From: Candidatus Curtissbacteria bacterium
Lineage (GTDB): Bacteria; Patescibacteriota; Microgenomatia; Curtissbacterales; GWA2-41-24
Length of the DNA stretch: 10,176 nt
Assembly: GCA_016195765.1 (NCBI GenBank)
Contig: JACPYZ010000080.1
Span: forward strand, 1 to 10,176
Reading direction: 5' to 3'
In this document: piece after piece, positions 1 through 4,602 of the stretch
Numbering within the stretch: the stretch's first letter is position 1
Layout of the letters: each line of letters opens with the position of its first letter
The notes under the pieces: model-generated
What the model was told of the DNA's origin: nothing
The model's input: only the letters and a program-made list of their open reading frames with translations
Databases searched by the model: none
Translations under genes and position numbers: made by a program

Positions 1-968
1 CCGTTCTTTATGTAACCGGGGAAGAGTCTTCCCAACAGGTCAAAATGAGAGCAGATAGGATTATTAAGGATACGGGGAATTTGTTTATACTGGCGACTTC
101 TTCTGTTGAGGCAATTGTGGAGGCTGTTGCCAAGATTAAGCCAACTTTTTTGATTGTTGATTCTATCCAAACCCTTTCGACAGATATGTTGGAAGGCCCA
201 GCCGGAAGCGTGGGCCAGGTGCGTGAGTGCGCCCAAATTTTGCAAAGACTTGCCAAGCGCAGCCATGTACCGATTTTTGTAGTGGGACATGTAACCAAAG
301 AAGGTAATGTTGCAGGGCCAAAAGTGCTGGAGCATCTGGTCGATGCGGTTTTGAACCTGGAAGGCGACGGCATGCATACCTTCCGCTTGCTGCGATCGAT
401 TAAAAACAGGTTTGGTTCGACATTTGAAGTTGGGGTGTTTGAGATGAGCGATGCGGGAATGACCGAAGTTGCTAACCCTTCGGAGATATTTCTTTCCCAA
501 AGACTTACTGACCGACCAGGTAGTGTGGTTTCGTGCACGATTGCAGGTGGCAGACCGCTCCTTGCCGAAATTCAGGCACTTACCAATACGACGGTGTTTG
601 GCATGCCAGCCAGAAAAATTACTGGCCTCGATTTTTCTCGCATGCAGATTGTGATTGCTTCGTTAGGGCGATCGGCAAATCTTTCGCTTGGCAACATGGA
701 TGTTTATGTCAATGTCGCCGGTGGCTTGAAGGTGGATGAGCCTGCAGCTGACTTAGCGGCTGCCCTGGCGATTGCTTCGGCAACTTTAAATAAACCCGTC
801 CCAGCAAAGCTTTGTGCTTTTGGGGAAGTTGGGTTACTTGGAGAGCTTAGAATGGTGGGAAACATTAAAAACAGGATTGCAGAGGCTAAAAGAATGGGTT
901 TTGCAGATTTTGTAACGCCAGAAAAGTTCAAAACCTTAGAAGAAGCTGTTCGCTACTGCCTAAGGTAG
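1..968 (+). CDS. radA: DNA repair protein RadA (Sms), 3' part; start lies upstream of the window
   Basis: RadA is a RecA-family ATPase that drives branch migration of recombination intermediates and helps finish homologous recombination in the cytoplasm. The reading frame is open from base 3, and its first residues (VLYVTGEESSQQVKMRADR) match the stretch after Walker A in RadA. The zinc finger and Walker A are therefore outside the window, and the ATG at 45 is internal. Visible landmarks are Walker B (FLIVDSI, Asp codon 159-161), the RadA-specific KNRFG motif (402-416), and a C-terminal Lon-protease-like domain from about 547 that includes GGRPLLAEIQ and NVAGGLKVDEPAADLA. It stops at TAG 966-968. 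The next gene is a YacL-like PIN-TRAM protein 41 bp downstream; in Bacillus radA and yacL are near neighbours, separated by disA, which is absent here. Confidence 0.96.
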   Translation, partial: VLYVTGEESSQQVKMRADRIIKDTGNLFILATSSVEAIVEAVAKIKPTFLIVDSIQTLSTDMLEGPAGSVGQVRECAQILQRLAKRSHVPIFVVGHVTKEGNVAGPKVLEHLVDAVLNLEGDGMHTFRLLRSIKNRFGSTFEVGVFEMSDAGMTEVANPSEIFLSQRLTDRPGSVVSCTIAGGRPLLAEIQALTNTTVFGMPARKITGLDFSRMQIVIASLGRSANLSLGNMDVYVNVAGGLKVDEPAADLAAALAIASATLNKPVPAKLCAFGEVGLLGELRMVGNIKNRIAEAKRMGFADFVTPEKFKTLEEAVRYCLR

Positions 969-997
969 GTTTAAGTTACTTTTCAGTTTCAACACTT

Positions 998-1003
998 TAA
1001 AAT
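998..1003 (+). promoter_or_regulatory. -10 element (TAAAAT) for a probably leaderless PIN-TRAM mRNA
   Basis: TAAAAT ends 6 nt before the ATG at 1010, so transcription would begin at or next to the start codon. No Shine-Dalgarno sequence precedes the ATG. The -35 is poor (TTACTT, 976-981, 16-bp spacer). The next gene shows the same geometry. Confidence 0.45.
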
Positions 1004-1009
1004 AGAATT

Positions 1010-1915
1010 ATGAATCCTAAAACTAAATTCAAAATAAGATTTTATGTAAGGCCGGCGCTTTCTATTACCTTTACCTTTGTTGGAGTGTTTATTGCCAGCC
1101 AGGGTTTACCCACAGAAATTGTTGGTGGAAGCAGGATAGTAATTTTGGCAATTGCGGGAATTGCCTTTGCGCTTTTGGGGTTCAATTTGCCAGAGTTGGT
1201 GGAAATTATTGGCAAATGGGGAGTGACTGCAATTGCGATGCAGATAATGCGAGAAATTCCCAAAGAGGCATATAACGTGGCGCAGCTTCCCTTTGGCCAA
1301 AAGCATGAGGAAGTGCCCAGTAATTACAAAAACCCGATTGTTGTGGATACTTCGGTTCTGATCGACGGTCGAATTGGTGATATTGTGCGCAGCGGGTTTA
1401 TTTCTGGCGAGCTTTTGATTATTCCTTCGGTGATTTCCGAATTACACGCTCTGGCAGATAGCGGTGATTCGCTCAAACGAGCCAAGGGTAGAAGAGGTTT
1501 GGATTTACTTGCAGAAATCCGTAAATCGCGTGACGTGAAGGTAATTGTGCTTGATATAGATCCAGAGGCTGAGACTGTAGACGAAAAATTGGTGAAGCTG
1601 GCTGCAAAGCTACACGCTCGGGTAATGACCATGGATTACAACCTTAATAAAGTGGCCAAAGTACGAGGGGTGACCACTCTGAACATTAATGAGCTTGCTA
1701 ATGCGGTTAAAACCAAGGTTTTGCCAGGGGAAGAGCTGGAGATTGATATTAAAGCGGTCGGTAAGACAAAAGACCAAGGTGTAGGTTATCTGGAGGATGG
1801 AACAATGGTGGTTGTGGAGGGCGGAGCGAGGATGAGAGGACAAAATATGACGGTTGCAGTAATGAAAGTGCTTCAGACAGCAGCAGGCCGCATGATTTTT
1901 GGCAAACCCAAATAA
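1010..1915 (+). CDS. Membrane-anchored PIN-TRAM domain protein (YacL family, putative RNase)
   Basis: 301 residues. Two hydrophobic segments (about 15-33 and 42-58) anchor the N-terminus. A PIN domain follows from about 109 to 230, with the usual acidic residues all present: D113 (VVDTSVLIDGR), E144 (PSVISEL), D191 (TVDEKL) and D209 (MTMDYNL). The C-terminus (about 238-295: LPGEELEIDIKAVGK, GVGYLEDGTMVVVEGG) has the pattern of a TRAM RNA-binding domain. This order is that of the YacL family, thought to be membrane-bound ribonucleases; Bacillus YacL has more membrane segments. With the metal-binding acids intact, nuclease activity is likely, but the substrate is unknown. The start is chosen because the ATG sits just after a -10 element and gives a sensible basic n-region (MNPKTKFKIRFYVR). 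It lies 41 bp after radA on the same strand. Confidence 0.9.
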   Translation: MNPKTKFKIRFYVRPALSITFTFVGVFIASQGLPTEIVGGSRIVILAIAGIAFALLGFNLPELVEIIGKWGVTAIAMQIMREIPKEAYNVAQLPFGQKHEEVPSNYKNPIVVDTSVLIDGRIGDIVRSGFISGELLIIPSVISELHALADSGDSLKRAKGRRGLDLLAEIRKSRDVKVIVLDIDPEAETVDEKLVKLAAKLHARVMTMDYNLNKVAKVRGVTTLNINELANAVKTKVLPGEELEIDIKAVGKTKDQGVGYLEDGTMVVVEGGARMRGQNMTVAVMKVLQTAAGRMIFGKPK

Positions 1916-1944
1916 GTATCTCTTAATTTAAGGCTGTTTTGTGC

Positions 1945-1950
1945 AATAAT
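1945..1950 (+). promoter_or_regulatory. -10-like element (AATAAT) just upstream of the 106-residue ORF
   Basis: AATAAT ends 6 nt before the ATG at 1957, with a TG dinucleotide a few bases upstream. The match to the 998-1003 element in position suggests another leaderless start. No -35 is convincing. Confidence 0.35.
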
Positions 1951-1956
1951 CTCGCT

Positions 1957-2277
1957 ATGTCTGAGAGATTTGAGCCTAGTGCAAACGTGCCTGTTGAGCT
2001 TGGTTTTGACCAGTGGAGAGTCAGAAGAGGTGCACGCACAGTGCGCCGTGAAGCTTTTCGAATTGTTGAGTTTAAAGCCAGAGGGCTTTTAGCTGGCTGT
2101 TTGCTGGAAAATGCCACTGATGCTCTGGTGAGGCTGGCCCGCCTTGAGATTGTTGGGGCTGTTTCTAGTGCTGGCGAAGTAGAAGTAGCATTGGGCGTTG
2201 CTTACTATGTACCAAGGGTGACTAGTGCTATTCGAACCTATATTAACGCTCAAAGAGACTCCAAATCGGTGTTCTAG
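1957..2277 (+). CDS. Hypothetical protein, 106 residues
   Basis: I do not recognise this protein. The ATG at 1957 is preferred over an in-frame TTG at 1939, because the extra residues (MCNNLA) would come from the probable promoter. The N-terminal half is rich in arginine (RVRRGARTVRREAFR, about residues 21-35). A mostly hydrophobic, possibly helical or beta stretch follows (ARGLLAGCLLENATDALVRLARLEIVG is split by polar residues). No clear membrane segment, signal peptide or catalytic motif is visible. It could be a small nucleic-acid-binding or ribosome-associated protein, but only its basic composition supports that. It follows the PIN-TRAM gene by 41 bp and is the last long ORF before a 1.2-kb gap. 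Confidence 0.7.
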   Translation: MSERFEPSANVPVELGFDQWRVRRGARTVRREAFRIVEFKARGLLAGCLLENATDALVRLARLEIVGAVSSAGEVEVALGVAYYVPRVTSAIRTYINAQRDSKSVF

Positions 2278-2535
2278 TAAGTTATATTAACGCAAGTAAA
2301 TTTCCAAGTTTTTTGTAAATGTGCGACTGGGAAAGCCCAACTTTATAGGGGCCTGTGGTTTGTGATTAGTATTTTGACGATTACTAATATAACCCGTTAA
2401 ATTTTGGAGGCTTTCAGGGGATCCTTATGTTGTTTTTACTGCTGTAACAGTCTAAACCATAGTGACATGTTATAAATTATAACTACAGGTCTAGGTAAAA
2501 AGAAGACTACTTTTACTATCGGGCTACTATTGGTA
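2278..2535 (+). other. Intergenic stretch with inverted repeats, no gene seen
   Basis: No ORF of useful length and no clear terminator for the upstream genes. It holds a 9-bp AT-rich inverted repeat, GTTATATTA (2281-2289) with TAATATAAC (2385-2393), which would close a 95-nt loop. It also has a nested repeat ATTAGT (2365-2370) with ACTAAT (2383-2388), a small TGGG-AAAG-CCCA hairpin near 2330, and a 15-bp palindrome at 2469-2483. Function unknown. Confidence 0.4.
2469..2483. repeat. 15-bp perfect palindrome GTTATAA-A-TTATAAC
   Basis: Two 7-bp arms around one base, about 53 bp upstream of the -35 box at 2536. It could be a binding site for a dimeric regulator of the small-RNA promoter. The low complexity (A/T-rich) leaves room for chance. 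Confidence 0.4.
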
Positions 2536-2564
2536 TTGACAAAAATTATAGAGGGTGTTACAAA
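2536..2564 (+). promoter_or_regulatory. Promoter for the candidate small RNA (TTGACA, 17 bp, extended -10)
   Basis: Consensus -35 TTGACA (2536-2541), 17-bp spacer, -10 TACAAA (2559-2564) helped by an extended TG at 2556-2557. The expected start is near 2571, exactly where the first copy of a repeated 14-mer begins. The first strong terminator downstream ends at 2808. Confidence 0.6.
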
Positions 2565-2570
2565 TAAATT

Positions 2571-2808
2571 GCAGGCTGAAACTCTTTCTAAAGACCCACA
2601 AGGCCTTTAGAAATCGCTCCCTTCTTAGTGAAGGGGCAAAATCTAGAATTTCTTTGAAGTTTTAGATGGTTATTTAAAAATGAAGTTTTGGTAAAACAAA
2701 ATTTCCAAAAGAAAAGAGCATCACTACCGCAGACTGAAACTCGAATAGCAATGCTCTTTTGAGGTGTAAGGGAAGCGACTTAGGGCAGCTAAGTTGCTTT
2801 CCTTTTTT
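2571..2808 (+). ncRNA. Candidate structured small RNA, about 238 nt, family not recognised
   Basis: A promoter at 2536-2564 and an intrinsic terminator at 2768-2808 bracket a stretch with no ORF but many hairpins in order. These are TTTCTAAAG/CTTTAGAAA (2585-2593/2605-2613); TCCCTTC/GAAGGGG around loop TTAGT (2618-2636); a 12-bp stem with a 3-nt loop and two wobble pairs (2641-2667); TTTTGG/CCAAAA near 2675-2710; and AAAAGAGCAT/ATGCTCTTTT (2712-2721/2751-2760) with a 29-nt loop. The 14-mer GCAGrCTGAAACTC occurs at the very 5' end and again in that large loop. I looked for and did not see the hallmarks of tmRNA, RNase P RNA, SRP RNA or a 6S-like single rod. The structure is hand-folded. A long 5' leader is unlikely given the terminator. 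Confidence 0.55.
2768..2808 (+). terminator. Strong intrinsic terminator of the small RNA
   Basis: Stem from 2768-2783 to 2789-2804 (about 16 bp with two G-T wobbles, including GGAAGCGACTTAG against CTAAGTTGCTTTCC), 5-nt loop GGCAG, then T2803-2808. No protein gene ends nearby, which is the main argument that a non-coding transcript lies upstream. Confidence 0.85.
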
Positions 2809-3116
2809 ACTGTAGATCAACAATAAAGGTGTTGTCAATAGCCATGCTTATCAATTTTTAGATTACGTTGTTGTGACAGTATAAACGCCTATAACACTCC
2901 TTTGAAACAGGCTAGTTTGAGTAAAATATAGACCCACTCCTTAATTTTCTATTTACCATCTTTTGCGGGTTATTTTTAACAAAAGATTTTTGGATAGGGG
3001 AGTAACTGATAAGGTTGTTCCTTGTAATTTATTAACTTCTTACCAAAGACATACATATAAATATGTGTCATTTAACATTTCATATTTAACATATGTGGCA
3101 GAAGGTATAGAGGTGT
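2809..3116 (+). other. AT-rich intergenic stretch, no gene seen
   Basis: No ORF, tRNA or terminator recognised. It contains a group of ATATGT-type sites: ACATAT-AA-ATATGT at about 3054-3067 and ACATATGT at about 3089-3096, with two TTTAAC boxes between or next to them. These could be regulator sites for what follows, but are low complexity. Weak -10-like hexamers (TATAAC 2890-2895, TAAAAT 2922-2927, TATAGA 3106-3111) lack good -35 partners. Confidence 0.35.
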
Positions 3117-3149
3117 ATGAAATTTAAAGTTGAATGGCGCTTTTTTTAG
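3117..3149 (+). CDS. Possible 10-codon leader peptide (MKFKVEWRFF)
   Basis: A tiny ORF whose last six codons and stop lie inside the 5' arm and loop of the long hairpin at 3129-3179. Purine-rich AGAAGG (3100-3105) lies upstream at a longish distance. The TAG stop overlaps AGCGGT, the loop segment able to pair with 3197-3202. That arrangement resembles leader peptides of attenuation systems, but a 10-codon ORF is easily fortuitous. Confidence 0.25.
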   Translation: MKFKVEWRFF

Positions 3150-3213
3150 CGGTCGGGCAGGAAAGAGCGCCCCTTCAACGAACTAGATAGGTGGAAACCG
3201 CTGCTGGCAGTGG
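3129..3213 (+). promoter_or_regulatory. Structured RNA element with mutually exclusive pairings
   Basis: A long hairpin pairs GTTGAA (3129-3134) with TTCAAC (3174-3179) and GGCGCT (3136-3141) with AGCGCC (3166-3171), and can extend inward through TTTT/GAAAG. Its loop carries AGCGGT (3148-3153), complementary to ACCGCT (3197-3202), giving a possible pseudoknot. The same 3' segment also forms a local hairpin, CCGCTG (3198-3203) with CAGTGG (3208-3213), loop CTGG. The local hairpin overlaps GGAGG (3212-3216), a Shine-Dalgarno 10 nt before the ATG at 3227. The two folds cannot coexist. No known riboswitch class was recognised. Confidence 0.4.
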
Positions 3214-3226
3214 AGGATACTTAGTG

Positions 3227-3310
3227 ATGTATAAAAATGTGTTTTTGATACTATTTGACATTGTTACAAGAGTATTGTATATTGCGCGAACTGCTCAGGC
3301 TGCCCCCTAA
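3227..3310 (+). CDS. Possible 27-residue membrane or signal-like peptide
   Basis: ATG at 3227 has GGAGG (3212-3216) at 10-nt spacing and ends at TAA 3308-3310. The product starts MYKNVFLILFDIV and ends RTAQAAP. It is short and hydrophobic with a basic start, and its end resembles the AQAAP after the membrane segment of the next surface protein (residues 85-89). It may be a small membrane peptide, a regulatory leader, or the remnant N-terminus of a lost surface protein. Against it, a near-consensus promoter (3255-3283) lies inside the ORF, so one of the two may be accidental. Confidence 0.3.
   Translation: MYKNVFLILFDIVTRVLYIARTAQAAP
3255..3283 (+). promoter_or_regulatory. Promoter (TTGACA, 17 bp, TATATT) upstream of the surface-protein genes
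   Basis: -35 TTGACA 3255-3260, -10 TATATT 3278-3283, expected start near 3290. It would give a roughly 200-nt leader to the gene at 3494 in tandem with the promoter at 3401. No terminator is seen between them. Confidence 0.6.
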
Positions 3311-3328
3311 AGTAAGTTATTAGTTTAT

Positions 3329-3349
3329 GGTTCACGGTTAACGGTTTTT
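3329..3349 (+). repeat. Three heptamer direct repeats GGTTnnn
   Basis: GGTTCAC, GGTTAAC and GGTTTTT follow each other with no gap, between the two tandem promoters. A 12-bp palindrome ACTATATATAGT lies just downstream (3354-3365). Helically unphased 7-bp spacing does not match a typical iteron array; function unknown. Confidence 0.35.
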
Positions 3350-3390
3350 AGCCACTATATATAGTAGTTTGAGACCTGTTAGCAAAGTAT

Positions 3391-3429
3391 CCTAGAGTAC
3401 TTGACAAAGGGATACAAGTGTGCTACTAT
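3391..3429 (+). promoter_or_regulatory. Main promoter of the surface-protein genes, with shared upstream element
   Basis: -35 TTGACA (3401-3406), 17-bp spacer, -10 TACTAT (3424-3429); start expected near 3436. The ten bases directly before the -35, CCTAGAGTAC (3391-3400), recur with one change before the -35 at 5718. GTGTG (3418-3422) and CACAC (3431-3435) form an inverted repeat that straddles the -10. Confidence 0.8.
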
Positions 3430-3493
3430 ACACACCTGGTTTTTGAAAGAGCTCAATTTTTTCAAAGACCTGTAGTAAATACAAAACAAATAA

Positions 3494-4552
3494 ATGGAAC
3501 GCCCAACTGCTGAAACATTAGGACTAACACAACCGACTGCTGATGCCTCTTTTGCATCAGAGATTGCTCCTGAACTTCTTCAAACACTTTCTGAAACTAC
3601 TCTTGTTACTGACGAAGCTGGTCAACCAATTGCCGTTGATGCTAAAGGCCGCAGGCTTCCTAAATGGATGCTGCCTGCTGCTGCTATGGCACTTGGTGTT
3701 GGTGGTCTTATAGCTGCTGCTATTGGTGCTGACCATCCTGAAGATGCTCAAGCCGCACCACCTTTTCCTTCACCTACTGTAGACACCACAAACATTCCGC
3801 ACACACCTATTGCGACTGCAACACCTACGCAGACACCTCCACCGACAATGACTCCGAGTCCAACATCAACACCCGAATTTACACCGACTCCAACGTCAAC
3901 GTCGACTCCTACACCTACTGCTACACCTACCCAGTTCGTTCCAAGCCCAACGCCAGAACGATCGATTGGTGTTGAAATCAAAAAGAGGATAGATACAAAT
4001 AGAAACGGTGTTTTTGATATAAACGACCAAGGTTGGTCTCAAAAATACAATGTTTGGATTGACGCTGTACGAAACGGGTTGCTGGACAATGGTAGCGAAC
4101 CAGCACAATCTGGAAGAACTAACGCTGACGGTGTTGATGTTAAAAGGTTTTCTGGAAGCTGGCCTCAAGGAACAATAGTTTGTGCTGAAGAGGTTGAAGT
4201 TGCAGAAGCTCTTGAAACAGTAATTCCTAAAGACTGTGAACCGGTCGATGCTACAGGAAACGTGGTTCTTAAGCTTTTGAACAGGAACAAAGAAGTTATT
4301 CCTACAGCCACGTCGACTGGTACTCCAGAAAAGACTAATACACCTAAGCCAACAATTACAGTATTTGCTCCAACACCTGTCACTGTTCCACAAACAGGTA
4401 ATGCTAGAACACAAGAATCTAGCAGCAACGTTTTTGGAATCGCACTTGGTGGACTTGGAGCATTAGCTGTTGCTGGGGGAGCTACCGCAATTGCACTTAA
4501 CAGACGAGAAGAAAAAAGAAACGCTATTGGAAAAGGTTCCAGGCGTAACTAA
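3494..4552 (+). CDS. Sortase-anchored surface protein with Pro/Thr stalk and SdrD-B-like domain (VPQTG signal)
   Basis: 352 residues. A 57-residue polar N-terminus precedes a membrane or signal segment (about 59-79) with a possible cleavage site after DAQA (84-87), an unusually long n-region. A Pro/Thr-rich stalk follows (about 89-154). The central region (about 156-250) resembles SdrD-B/Cna-B type modules with Asp/Asn calcium-type loops: DTNRNGVFDIND (167-178) and DAVRNGLLD (190-198). It has two cysteines, C230 and C248, that could form a disulfide. A second Pro/Thr stretch leads to VPQTG (298-302), a hydrophobic segment (about 313-335) and a basic tail with RREEKR, which is the classic order of a sortase sorting signal. 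No Shine-Dalgarno precedes the ATG. The next gene is 50 bp downstream. Likely a cell-surface display or adhesion protein; the ligand is unknown. Confidence 0.85.
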   Translation: MERPTAETLGLTQPTADASFASEIAPELLQTLSETTLVTDEAGQPIAVDAKGRRLPKWMLPAAAMALGVGGLIAAAIGADHPEDAQAAPPFPSPTVDTTNIPHTPIATATPTQTPPPTMTPSPTSTPEFTPTPTSTSTPTPTATPTQFVPSPTPERSIGVEIKKRIDTNRNGVFDINDQGWSQKYNVWIDAVRNGLLDNGSEPAQSGRTNADGVDVKRFSGSWPQGTIVCAEEVEVAEALETVIPKDCEPVDATGNVVLKLLNRNKEVIPTATSTGTPEKTNTPKPTITVFAPTPVTVPQTGNARTQESSSNVFGIALGGLGALAVAGGATAIALNRREEKRNAIGKGSRRN

Positions 4553-4582
4553 TTTAGCTTGAATTTTTTAAAAATCCTTATT

Positions 4583-4593
4583 AAAGGAGGTGA
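4583..4593 (+). promoter_or_regulatory. Near-perfect Shine-Dalgarno sequence AAAGGAGGTGA
   Basis: Eleven bases complementary to the 16S rRNA 3' end, 9 nt before the ATG at 4603. It is by far the strongest ribosome site in the window and fixes this start. It implies that the following surface protein is made at a high level. Confidence 0.9.
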
Positions 4594-4602
4594 GATAAAT
4601 AG

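Noticed and set aside
45..47. ATG 45 as the start of radA
   Set aside because: Conserved RadA sequence continues upstream to the window edge.
8..538. Minus-strand ORF of 176 codons over radA
   Set aside because: The + frame encodes conserved RadA motifs throughout; the reverse product is featureless.
1939..1956. TTG start for the 106-residue protein
   Set aside because: The extra six residues overlap the likely -10 element; ATG 1957 is better.
2427..2447. Mini-ORF MLFLLL
   Set aside because: Six codons, no well-placed ribosome site, and no context to support it.
2810..2838. Reverse-strand TTGACA (2833-2838) with a TACAGT at 18-bp spacing
   Set aside because: It would fire straight into the terminator stem from behind with no gene in reach; the -10 is weak.
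2867..2895. TATAAC as a + strand -10
   Set aside because: No acceptable -35 at 16-18 bp and no downstream gene or terminator to match.
3748..3981. Minus-strand ORF rich in Gly/Val opposite the Pro/Thr stalk
   Set aside because: It is the complement of Pro/Thr codons, which avoid stops in the reverse frame. No ribosome site, and the + strand protein is well supported.
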